A stretch of 64,000 bases of DNA from GCA-016699835 sp964543905 (GTDB lineage Bacteria; Planctomycetota; Phycisphaerae; Phycisphaerales; UBA1924). The notes beneath the pieces were generated by a model. It saw nothing but the letters and a program-made list of their open reading frames with translations. It was not told where the DNA came from and searched no databases. Made by a program: the position numbers and the translations under genes. The DNA is taken from assembly GCA_964543905.1 (NCBI GenBank), contig CAZIZO010000006.1:173087-237086 (forward strand), given 5' to 3'. Below are positions 15,759-24,135 of the stretch, piece by piece; the first letter of the stretch is position 1, and each line of letters starts with the position of its first letter.

Positions 15759-17498
15759 TTAGAAGCCCATACCGCCCATGCCGCCCATGCCCGGCATGCC
15801 GCCGCCCATGCCGCCACCAGCGGGGGCCGCCTCTTTGGGTTCGGGTTTGCTGGTCACGATGCAGTCGGCGGCGAGAAGAACGGTGGCGACGCTCGCCGCG
15901 TTCTGGAGCGCGGAGCGATCCACCTTCGCCGGCGTGATGACGCCGTCGAGGATGAGGTCGCCGTATTCGAGCGTCAGCGCGTTGAACCCGAAGTTGTTGG
16001 CGTTCTTGCCGCTGCCACCCTCACCGACCTTCTGCACCACGACGCTCCCCTTGACGCCCGCGTTATCGGCGAGGGTCTGGAGCGGGACGGCGAGGGCGGT
16101 GTAGACGGTGCGCACGCCCGCGGCAAAGTCGAAGGTGAACCGGCCAACATCCTCGACGGTCTTATCGTCGTGCGTGGTGTTCGACTTGCCGAAGACCTGC
16201 TTGTATTCCTTCATGTTCTCGATCGCCTTGCGGGCGCGGATGAAGGAGACGCCACCGCCGGGAACGATGCCCTCAGCCACCGCCGCACGGGTCGCGTGGA
16301 GTGCGTCCTCGATACGAGCCTTCTTCTCCTTGAGTTCGGCCTCGCTGGCGGCGCCAACCTTGATCTGGGCGACTCCACCCGCGAGTTTGGCGAGGCGCTC
16401 CTGCAACTTCTCGCGGTCGTAGTCGCTGGTGGTGCCTTCGATCTCTTTGCGGATCTGCTCGATGCGGCCCTTGATGGCCTTCGTGTCGCCCGCACCCTCG
16501 ATGACGGTGGTGTTGTCCGCATCGACCTCGATCTTCTTTGCCATGCCCAGGTGGCCGATCTCGACCTTGTCGAGTTCAAGCCCCAGGTCCTTCATGACGG
16601 CGGTCGCGCCGGTGAGGATCGCGATGTCCTCGAGCATGGCCTTGCGGCGATCGCCGTAGCCCGGGGCCTTGACGGCGCAGACCTGGAGCGTGCCGCGGAG
16701 TTTGTTGATGACGAGCGTCGAGAGCGCCTCGCCCGTCACATCCTCGGCGATGATGAGCAGGGGCTTCTTCGCCTTCATCACCTGCTCGAGCAGCGGGACC
16801 AACTTCTGCACGCTCTCGATCTTGTCCTCATGCACAAGAACGAGGCACTTCTCAAGTTCCACCTTCATCGCGTCCGGGTCGGTCACAAAGTTCGGCGAGA
16901 GGAACCCGCGATCAAACTGCATGCCCTCGACGACGTCGACGACGGTGTCGATGTTCTTTCCTTCTTCGACGGTGATCACGCCGTCCTTGCCGACCTTCTC
17001 GAACGCGTCGGCCATGATCTTCCCGATCTCCATGTCGTTGTTCGCCGAGATGGCGGCCACGTTCTGGATGTCCTGCTTGCCCTTGATCGGCGTCGCCATG
17101 TCGTTGATCGACTTCACGGCAGTCTCGACGGCGGCCTTCATGCCTCGCACCAGGGCGTTCGCATCGACGCCCGCGGCGATGTGCCGCAGACCTTCACGGA
17201 AGAGTGCCTCGGCGAGCACGGTCGCCGTCGTCGTTCCGTCGCCCGCCTCGTCGCTCGTCTTGCTGGCGGCCTCCTTCACGAGTTTCGCACCCATGTTCTC
17301 GGCCTTGTTCGCCAACTCGATCTCTTCCGCAACCGACACCCCGTCCTTCGTCACCGTCGGACCGCCCCACGACTTGTCGAGCACCGCATTCCGCCCTCGC
17401 GGGCCAAGAGTGGCCTTCACCGCCCGGGCAAGTTTCTCCACGCCGGCAAGAAGGGACTGGCGAGCGTCAACGTCGAAAACGAGTTCTTTGGCTGGCAT
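15759..17498 (-). CDS. groEL: GroEL chaperonin, main-type copy with GGM tail
   Basis: A 579-residue chaperonin with a full set of family features: KDGVSV (Asp52), AGDGTT (Asp87), apical GYGDRRKAMLEDIAILTGA, and a C-terminal tail of repeated Gly-Gly-Met ending GGMGF. It is longer than the usual 540-550 residues because of an insertion after GGGVSF (about residues 420-465, containing KQVFGKSNTTHDDKTVEDVG) in the equatorial domain, and a longer loop GEGGSGKNANNFGFN. It heads a codirectional run that leads through dedA to groES, groEL2, dnaJ and grpE. No CIRCE element is visible upstream. Confidence 0.96.
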   Translation of the reverse strand: MPAKELVFDVDARQSLLAGVEKLARAVKATLGPRGRNAVLDKSWGGPTVTKDGVSVAEEIELANKAENMGAKLVKEAASKTSDEAGDGTTTATVLAEALFREGLRHIAAGVDANALVRGMKAAVETAVKSINDMATPIKGKQDIQNVAAISANNDMEIGKIMADAFEKVGKDGVITVEEGKNIDTVVDVVEGMQFDRGFLSPNFVTDPDAMKVELEKCLVLVHEDKIESVQKLVPLLEQVMKAKKPLLIIAEDVTGEALSTLVINKLRGTLQVCAVKAPGYGDRRKAMLEDIAILTGATAVMKDLGLELDKVEIGHLGMAKKIEVDADNTTVIEGAGDTKAIKGRIEQIRKEIEGTTSDYDREKLQERLAKLAGGVAQIKVGAASEAELKEKKARIEDALHATRAAVAEGIVPGGGVSFIRARKAIENMKEYKQVFGKSNTTHDDKTVEDVGRFTFDFAAGVRTVYTALAVPLQTLADNAGVKGSVVVQKVGEGGSGKNANNFGFNALTLEYGDLILDGVITPAKVDRSALQNAASVATVLLAADCIVTSKPEPKEAAPAGGGMGGGMPGMGGMGGMGF

Positions 17499-17805
17499 CT
17501 GAAGTGACTCCGATGATCGATCTGTTTGGTTTCAGATTGGTATGGGCAACAACTCGAACCGGCTTGCGTTCGGTGCGGAAGCACCAATAGCCCACCCGGT
17601 GAAACGACATGGGCAAGCCGTGTGCCAACCGGATTGAGTTTCCAGACGGGGATACCGCGGGCAAAAACCGCGTGCACCCGCTGTCAGTGACCACCAACCG
17701 CCGGATGGTGCCTGCCGGAATGGCAGCCGACCCCGTGTATGCGTCACCTGATGGATGTGCTCAAAGGGACGTACCTGGCCTACGGCATCCAGCAAGACGA
17801 AGGGG
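17499..17805. other. Intergenic region upstream of groEL1
   Basis: About 307 bases between groEL1 and the PilZ-like gene. I see no convincing coding frame, no CIRCE repeat and no clear sigma32-like promoter. Several short frames on both strands have Arg/Pro-biased, non-homologous sequence. It should hold the groEL1 promoter. Confidence 0.4.
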
Positions 17806-18675
17806 CTAGGCCGCTTGCCGCTGTGCGAGCCCTTCCACGTACCTGGTCATCTGCGAAACGACAAACTCGCGGTGCGCCTCGTGGAAGGCGAAGTCAAACG
17901 CAGCACCATAGTAAAGTTGCCCTTCACTGTTGTTGTGGACGTGGACGACGCGTGCGGTCATCGCGATCGGCAGCGCGATGCGTGGGCGAAGATCAACCCG
18001 CAGCCAGAGGAGCCGGGATCGCTCAGCCGCCGATTGGTCGGCGCGCTCGATCAAGAGCCCGACGCCCCCGCCGCCGACGTTCATGAGTTTTGCGGGAAAA
18101 CTGGGCCCAACCTCGGGCAGCACCAACGCCGAATCGTCGGACAACTGCAGCGAAGGCGAGGTTCCGCGCTGCGCCTCCAGGATCGCCGCTCGGTTGGCCA
18201 CTTCCGCCGCGACGACCGATGCCGGGTCCAGCAGGGGCCAGCACGTCACGAGGGGCAGCCGCATTTCCGCGGTTGAAATCCGGAACGCGCTCCGGCGACT
18301 GCAACGTTCCACATGCTCGGGCATCGCGAGGACGAGCCCGCCGGGGCCGGTCATGGATCGTGCCACCTCACCCGTGATCGTCGTTCGGAACATCCAACGG
18401 TTCTGCCCCACGGACATCGCCGCGATGAGGGAGGTTCCAACCGGCAGCGAGAACGAGTGCCCCATCGCCGCCGGGCGCTCGACCATCATCTCGCGGTCAT
18501 TGAGGCGGAGCAATCGAACTCGCCACACGACGTCGGCGTGTCCTCCGCTGGACTCGTGCCCTCCCAGCGCGGAGGCGCCCTGCTGGTCGACGGAGATCTC
18601 GAGCCCGCCATTTCGCTCGAAGATCTGGTGCAGGCATTCCTTCCAACGTTCGGTGCGGGACCTGTTTGCTGGCAT
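17806..18675 (-). CDS. PilZ-like domain protein (YcgR-type layout)
   Basis: A 289-residue soluble protein. The N-terminal half looks like a beta-rich YcgR-N-type module. RRSAFR at 127-132 then matches the RxxxR c-di-GMP-binding motif that opens PilZ domains, followed by a second half with MNVGGGGVGLLIE (about 198-210) in the place of the D/NxSxxG motif. The second motif has Gly where Ser is usual, so nucleotide binding is possible but not assured. Start ATG 18675 has GGAG seven bases upstream; the frame extends to 18780 without support. In this setting it could link c-di-GMP to motility or surface attachment. No flagellar genes are nearby. Confidence 0.62.
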   Translation of the reverse strand: MPANRSRTERWKECLHQIFERNGGLEISVDQQGASALGGHESSGGHADVVWRVRLLRLNDREMMVERPAAMGHSFSLPVGTSLIAAMSVGQNRWMFRTTITGEVARSMTGPGGLVLAMPEHVERCSRRSAFRISTAEMRLPLVTCWPLLDPASVVAAEVANRAAILEAQRGTSPSLQLSDDSALVLPEVGPSFPAKLMNVGGGGVGLLIERADQSAAERSRLLWLRVDLRPRIALPIAMTARVVHVHNNSEGQLYYGAAFDFAFHEAHREFVVSQMTRYVEGLAQRQAA

Positions 18676-18938
18676 GATGCAACTCCGGGAGAAGTTGAGA
18701 CTCGCATCGTGCATCGGCCCGTCTCGTCGCCATCTCAAATGGGGTCCGCAGATTGGGGTGTTTCGCAATGGGCCACCCACCTTCGCAGGGTGGTCATCGC
18801 GTCACTCCGTCCCATCCCTCGGATGAGCAACGCGGCGAGCCTTGCTCCCCGCGTCGCCGGCGTCGTGTGCTTCCCCGGACGGGCCCGACTCTCGCTCGAC
18901 AGCCGATGCCCCCGGAACGTGTGCGACCGAATCGGGGA

Positions 18939-20582
18939 TTAGTCGTTGGGATCACGCATCAGGCGGCGGAGCAGCGGAGTGAGCAGGATGATCAGCACAC
19001 CGCCGCCCACGGAAAGGAACACGAACAGGAAGAAGAAGTTCGCGTACCCACCGCCCATGTCGATGCCCCAGTCCTGGAAGAAGAACTTCTTGTCCTTGAT
19101 CGTCGCCGCGTCCGCATGACCGGCGAGTTTTCCCCCCACGGTGTACGCGAGGAAACTCGACAGGAACCAGACGCCCATGAGCATCGACTTGTGCTTCGCG
19201 GGAGCGGCCTTGGACACGTACGACAATCCGGTCGGCGAGAGGAAGAGTTCGCCGATGGTGTGCAGGAAGTACGTCATGAAAATCAACCACATCGCCGCCA
19301 TGGCCCCGTCCTGGCGCACCTGCTGCCCGGCGACCACCATGAACACGTAGCCCAGCCCGAGCCAGATCAAGCCCAGCCCGATCTTGACGGGCTGGGGGAA
19401 GGGGAGTTTCTTGCGGGCGCACAGCGTCCACATCACCCCGAAGACCGGGGATAGCACGATGATCGTGAACGGGTTGACGTTCTGGAACCACGAGGTGGGA
19501 AGCGGTGAGGTGATGAACGACAACGTGTGCGTTCGATCGATCTTCTCATCGGTAAAGAAGTTGATGCTCGTGGCGGCTTGCTCGAAGGCGAGCCAGAAGA
19601 GGAAGTTGAAGAACATGTAGATGAAGATGGTCGCGACCGGACCTTTGTCACCCTTTTCTTGCGACGCCGTGAACACGACCATCGCGAGGAGTCCGCCTCC
19701 GAAAATCGTGTAGAAGACGGCCTCCTCGGAAAAGAAACGGTCGATCGCGCCCAACGCCCCAAAGTGGTATCCGAGGCCGACCAGCAACGCCAGGACAAGA
19801 CCGCTCAGCACGAAGAGCGGGGCCGCGCCGCCCTTGCCCGGAGGAGGAAGGCCCACACCATCGAGATAGCGTTTGCGAAACTGGATGTAGTTCAACAAGC
19901 CCGCGATCATGCCGACGGCGGCGAGCGTGAATCCCCAATGCCAACCGACGTGTTCCCCCAGGTACCCCACCGCCGCCGTGCCCAGCAGTGCGCCAAGATT
20001 GATGCCCATGTAGAAGATGCCGAACGCGCCCTGCCGACGCGGATCATCTTCGCGATACAACTGATTGACCATCACGGACACCGACGGCTTGAAATGCCCC
20101 GTGCCGATCACGATCAGCGCCAACCCCGTGATGAAGACCGACATGCCAAAGTCGCTGGTGTTCATCGACCCAAGGCCCGAAATACCGAGCGTGATGTGCC
20201 CCATGGCGATCAAAATGCCGCCGACGAGCATCGACCGATGGGTCCCGATCATCTTGTCCGCGATGAATCCGCCAGCGATCGGCAGAAGGTACGCCATCCC
20301 TCCGTACCAGCCCGTGAGGTTACTCGCCTCGGCTTGGGACCACCCTCGCCCGGGATTGAACCCGGCTTGCTTTCCTTGCGGCAGTTTCTCAATGTCCATG
20401 CCCGACAACTTGCACTTCAGGTACAAGCCCAGGATCGCCCGCATCCCGTAAAAACTGAACCGCTCCCACATCTCGACCATGAAGAGCAGGAACAGCCCCA
20501 CCGGGTGTCCCAGCATCTCTCGCTTTGTGACTTCGGGCAACGCTTGCGACGCTCCGTTTGCCGGGATGTTCGGGCTGCTCAT
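18939..20582 (-). CDS. POT/PTR2-family proton-dependent peptide transporter
   Basis: A 547-residue major-facilitator protein with about 12-14 membrane spans. Signature blocks include EMWERFSFYGMRAILGLYL (the ExxERFxYYG motif of POT proteins), GGFIADKMIGTHRSMLVGG (PTR2 signature) and FYMGINLGALLGTAAVGYL. These import di- and tripeptides by proton symport. The ATG at 20582 has GGAG five bases upstream; an earlier ATG at 20651 lacks support. It follows priA by 76 bases on the same strand. With the OPT gene at 7.7-9.5 kb this is the second peptide-transport-type gene in the window, fitting a protein-degrading heterotroph. Confidence 0.92.
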   Translation of the reverse strand: MSSPNIPANGASQALPEVTKREMLGHPVGLFLLFMVEMWERFSFYGMRAILGLYLKCKLSGMDIEKLPQGKQAGFNPGRGWSQAEASNLTGWYGGMAYLLPIAGGFIADKMIGTHRSMLVGGILIAMGHITLGISGLGSMNTSDFGMSVFITGLALIVIGTGHFKPSVSVMVNQLYREDDPRRQGAFGIFYMGINLGALLGTAAVGYLGEHVGWHWGFTLAAVGMIAGLLNYIQFRKRYLDGVGLPPPGKGGAAPLFVLSGLVLALLVGLGYHFGALGAIDRFFSEEAVFYTIFGGGLLAMVVFTASQEKGDKGPVATIFIYMFFNFLFWLAFEQAATSINFFTDEKIDRTHTLSFITSPLPTSWFQNVNPFTIIVLSPVFGVMWTLCARKKLPFPQPVKIGLGLIWLGLGYVFMVVAGQQVRQDGAMAAMWLIFMTYFLHTIGELFLSPTGLSYVSKAAPAKHKSMLMGVWFLSSFLAYTVGGKLAGHADAATIKDKKFFFQDWGIDMGGGYANFFFLFVFLSVGGGVLIILLTPLLRRLMRDPND

Positions 20583-20658
20583 ACGGTCTCCTGTTCGGCC
20601 TCTCTCCGGCCGCGAACGCACACAATAGCCGAACTCCACCGCTCTGTGCAACCCGCCT

Positions 20659-23307
20659 TCACATCAGCGAGATCGGGTCCACGTCCACCGCGGTCTTCGC
20701 ATCGCTCCGCAGCAGACCTCGACGCCTCGCCTCGCCCAGCGCGGACTGGACGATGCCGGCACTCCCTCCCGTCACTTCGACGGCCCACCGGTAGTATCCC
20801 GCGATCCTGGCGATCGGTGCTTCATAGGGCCCGCGAACGCTCAAACGTCCCCTCGCGTCGGAAGGGGGGGGGGCATGATCGTGCGAGGAGCCTGCGGGCT
20901 CGACCACGGACCGCAGCCCTTGACCGCTGGGCCCTTCGCCAAGATCGCCGGACCTCTGATCGCGCACGCCGGATGTCTTGGGTTCATCTTGGCCCCCGAG
21001 CGCCGACGCCACCCGCTCCGCCGCCGCCCTCGCCTTCGACGAATCTTTGTCCCGGCACACGATTCGCACCATCCTCGTCCGCGGCGGCAATCCATACTTC
21101 ACCCGCCGGTGCAACTCCAACTCGGCGAACTCCTCAAACTTGTGCTGCGCCGCCAGCCGCACGGCGGGGTCGCCGGGCCTCCACGTCTGCACGATGACAA
21201 GCCCAGGCTCATGCCCTCTTCCAGCCCTCCCGGCCACCTGACTCACCAGTTGAAACGTTCGCTCGCTCGCTCGAAAATCGGGGAGCGACGCCGCCGTGTC
21301 GGCGTCCAGCACGCCCACGAGTCGCACGTTCGGAAAGTCCAGGCCCTTGGCGATCATCTGCGTGCCGAGGAGGATCTTGACCTCACCCCGCCCGAATCGC
21401 GCGAGCGCCGAGGCGAACTCCCGCCCCGTGGTCATGGTGTCCGAATCCACGCGGAGGAGCGTCTTATCGCGCTCGATGCCATGGGCCGCGAACGTACGCT
21501 CCAACTCCTCCTCCGCACGCTGCGTCCCGCCGCCGAACACCCTCAACTTCTTCTGGCACATCGGGCACAGCGTTGGCAGCACCTGCTCGCTCTGGCACAG
21601 ATGGCACCGCACCAGCCCGCCCCTGGGCAACTCGGTTCCCTTGTGGTACACCAGCGACGCGTCGCAATACTGGCAGCACAACACAAATCCGCACTTTGGG
21701 TCGGGGCAAGCGATGTGATGCGCAAAGCCCCGGCGATTGAGGAGGAGGATGATCTGCCCGCCCGCCGTGAGCGCCGCGTCCATTTCCCGCTCCAGCCTCG
21801 GGCCCAGCAGTCGCTGCGTCAGGTCTCCGCCCGACGCACGCAGGCGTCGCTGCTCCTGCATGTCCACGACGTCGACCCGCGGCATGACCATCCCCGGCAC
21901 ACGCGAGGGCAAACGCCACAGTCGGTACTTGCCTCCGCCTCGCGTCGCATTCCACCAACTCTCCATCGACGGGGTCGCCGAGCCCAGCACCACGGGGCAC
22001 CCTTCCAACTGCCCACGTTTCACCGCCACGTCTCGCCCGTTGTACCTCGGTTGTGAATCCTGCTTGTACGCCGAGTCGTGCTCCTCATCCACAAGAATGA
22101 GTCCTAGACGCTCCACCGGCGCGAAGATCGCCGATCGTGCACCCACCACAACGCTCGCCTCGCCCGAGCACGCCCGCCGCCACTCCACGTTCCGCTGGGA
22201 CGCCGTCAGCCCGCTGTGCATCGCCGCCACACGTTCCCGCCCGAATCGAGCGACAAAGCGCCCCGCCGTCTGCGGCGTGAGCGCGATCTCGGGCACCAGC
22301 ACGATCGCCCGCGCTCCCCGCGCCAGCACGCGATCGATCAGCCGCAGGTATACCTCCGTCTTTCCCGAGCCCGTCACGCCGAACAAGACATGCGGCACAA
22401 AGGTCCCCAGCGTCGCGCCCACCCCCTCGACCGCGGCCGCTTGCTCGGGCGTCAGCGTCCATCCCCCTTCTTCCGAGATTGCGGCGTTTGAGGACATTCC
22501 CCGAGCCGCCTCGCCCCGCGGGTGCGCACGGTCCCCGCCCGGATTCCCACCCCGTGCCTCTCCTTCAAGCAATCCCGATTCACCCGTGCTCCGCACCACG
22601 ACCCGTTCTGCTTCGCGCAGCGCCCCAGCACGCACCAGCATCCGGATGCCTCGCACACTCCGAAGACCCATCAGCCCCCGAAGTTCCGCCTCTGTTGCCG
22701 GCCACGCATCCGGCTCCACCCGCTCCATCGCCGCCCATGCCGTGCGGAGGGCCTGGCTCGCATCAACCGGGAGAGCGACCCCTTCGATCCGCCGGAGCAC
22801 GCGCTCGACGCGTCGTCCGGTCCCCCTCTTGACGGCGGCCGGCATCATGTTCGCAAGCACCATGCCGAGCGGGCAGACGTAGTACTCCGACATCCACCTC
22901 GCCAGTTCAACGAGGGACGCCGGCAAGCGAGTCTCTAACCCCTCCACCGCCTTCCCCAACACCAGTTTCACCTTTGCCGGCGACATCCCACCCAAGAGTT
23001 CCGAGCCTCCAACCGCCACCACCAGTCCACCCGCCCTCGTGTTCCCTTTTCCCAGCGGCACCTCGACCCGATCGCCGACTCGGAGGGTGCCCGCTCGGTC
23101 GCCGTACGTCAATCCGTCGCCCCCCTTGGCGTCGATCCCTCGCTCCACCACGACACGCACGAACCGCGTCACAGCGGTGCCGCTCGCACGCTCGTTGCGG
23201 TCTGCCGCGCCAAAGAGATTCAGACCCGACAATCCAGCCTCCCACAGCCGCGAAAACGCAGCAAACTCGATGGCGTCATATGCACAAAGTGAGCCCGAAG
23301 AAAGCAC
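20659..23307 (-). CDS. priA: Primosomal replication helicase PriA
   Basis: An 882-residue replication-restart helicase. The N-terminal DNA-binding part is followed by helicase motifs: Walker A GVTGSGKT at 310-317, DEEH, and the C-terminal helicase half with QMIAKGLDFPNV and QVAGRAGRG. Between them are the paired zinc knuckles (CPDPKC, CCQYC, CHLC, CPMC). PriA is usually about 730 residues. The excess is two low-complexity, Gly/Pro/Arg-rich insertions (about 240-281 and about 785-835), the second containing a run of ten G in the plus-strand DNA. The first 40 residues are not conserved, so the GTG at 23307 may be too early. It loads DnaB at stalled forks. Confidence 0.93.
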   Translation of the reverse strand: MLSSGSLCAYDAIEFAAFSRLWEAGLSGLNLFGAADRNERASGTAVTRFVRVVVERGIDAKGGDGLTYGDRAGTLRVGDRVEVPLGKGNTRAGGLVVAVGGSELLGGMSPAKVKLVLGKAVEGLETRLPASLVELARWMSEYYVCPLGMVLANMMPAAVKRGTGRRVERVLRRIEGVALPVDASQALRTAWAAMERVEPDAWPATEAELRGLMGLRSVRGIRMLVRAGALREAERVVVRSTGESGLLEGEARGGNPGGDRAHPRGEAARGMSSNAAISEEGGWTLTPEQAAAVEGVGATLGTFVPHVLFGVTGSGKTEVYLRLIDRVLARGARAIVLVPEIALTPQTAGRFVARFGRERVAAMHSGLTASQRNVEWRRACSGEASVVVGARSAIFAPVERLGLILVDEEHDSAYKQDSQPRYNGRDVAVKRGQLEGCPVVLGSATPSMESWWNATRGGGKYRLWRLPSRVPGMVMPRVDVVDMQEQRRLRASGGDLTQRLLGPRLEREMDAALTAGGQIILLLNRRGFAHHIACPDPKCGFVLCCQYCDASLVYHKGTELPRGGLVRCHLCQSEQVLPTLCPMCQKKLRVFGGGTQRAEEELERTFAAHGIERDKTLLRVDSDTMTTGREFASALARFGRGEVKILLGTQMIAKGLDFPNVRLVGVLDADTAASLPDFRASERTFQLVSQVAGRAGRGHEPGLVIVQTWRPGDPAVRLAAQHKFEEFAELELHRRVKYGLPPRTRMVRIVCRDKDSSKARAAAERVASALGGQDEPKTSGVRDQRSGDLGEGPSGQGLRSVVEPAGSSHDHAPPPSDARGRLSVRGPYEAPIARIAGYYRWAVEVTGGSAGIVQSALGEARRRGLLRSDAKTAVDVDPISLM
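20864..20873. repeat. Ten-base homopolymer G tract inside priA
   Basis: Ten consecutive G on the plus strand (C on the coding strand) encode Pro residues in the second low-complexity insertion of PriA. Slippage would shift the frame about 60 codons before the natural end of the protein. It may also be a place for sequencing error. Confidence 0.85.
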
Positions 23308-23343
23308 CAGACCCGCCGAGTGCCCCGGACTCCGGGACGGTTC

Positions 23344-23943
23344 TCATGCCAGGTCCAAACCAACCTCCACCAACTCGACGAGGGTGTGCAGGATGAGCAT
23401 GTGCAACTCCTGGATGCGGTCGGCCGTTTCCCCGGGCACCACGACTTCCAAGTCACACATTCCTCGCATCCGCCCTCCACCTTTTCCAAGGAGCGAGACG
23501 GTGCGCATGCCCTTCGCCTTCGCCGCTTCGACGGCACGCACGATGTTCGTCGAGTTTCCACTCGTGGAAAGCACGATCAGCACGTCGTCCCTGCGCCCAA
23601 GGGCCTCAACCCCTCGCGAAAAGACGTGCTCGTACCCGTAGTCGTTCGCCACACAGGTGAGGTGTCCCGCCTCGCCCAGCGCGAGTGCGCCCAAGGGCCG
23701 CCGATCCCTCCGGAATCGCCCCGTCATCTCCTCCGCGAAGTGCAGCGCGTCGCAGAGCGAGCCGCCATTCCCGCAAATCAGCACCTTCCCGTCCCGGCGA
23801 TAGCACTCGACCAGCAAGGCCGCCGCGTCGTCCACCTTTCGAAGCATCGCACGGTCGGCGAGGAAGGTCTCGATCACACGCTGCGCCTCGTAGAACGATG
23901 CCGCCGCTTTAGGGGGTGGTCCGCTGGCAGGGTTTCCGATCAT
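23344..23943 (-). CDS. SIS-domain phosphosugar isomerase, GmhA-like
   Basis: A 199-residue single SIS domain protein. GNGGS (58-62) and STSGNS (126-131) bind the sugar phosphate. His68, Glu71/72 and His181 (in QELHMLILH) correspond to the metal-binding and catalytic positions of GmhA, the sedoheptulose-7-phosphate isomerase that starts ADP-heptose synthesis for LPS. The sequence also resembles DiaA, which lacks the metal site, but conservation of His/Glu favours an enzyme. The chosen ATG 23943 lies 20 bases inside a 192-base gap shared with the divergent porin gene. It ends 36 bases before priA, so the two may be co-transcribed. Confidence 0.8.
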   Translation of the reverse strand: MIGNPASGPPPKAAASFYEAQRVIETFLADRAMLRKVDDAAALLVECYRRDGKVLICGNGGSLCDALHFAEEMTGRFRRDRRPLGALALGEAGHLTCVANDYGYEHVFSRGVEALGRRDDVLIVLSTSGNSTNIVRAVEAAKAKGMRTVSLLGKGGGRMRGMCDLEVVVPGETADRIQELHMLILHTLVELVEVGLDLA

Positions 23944-24135
23944 GATCGAGACTGTAACCCTCGAACCGGCGGTGGGTCTGCGCCACGCACGCCGTCCACG
24001 CTTGCGGGCCCGCGATCGGGTCAACGCCTTCGCGCGTTCCGAGCACCTGTGGGCTGAACTTGCCCGCGACGTCTCCCGATGGTCCACCTACGTCCCTTCA
24101 GGCCCGCCGCGAGAAAGGCCCCCACGGAGTAGTTT

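Noticed and set aside
15693..17507. Long open frame (604 codons) antisense to groEL1
   Set aside because: Mirror of a conserved GroEL gene in a high-GC sequence; its product is Arg/Asp/Leu-biased with no family likeness.
10800..17700. CIRCE heat-shock element (TTAGCACTC-N9-GAGTGCTAA)
   Set aside because: Looked for near groES, both groEL genes, dnaJ and grpE; no match by eye. The 11-bp repeat at 12,087 has a different sequence.
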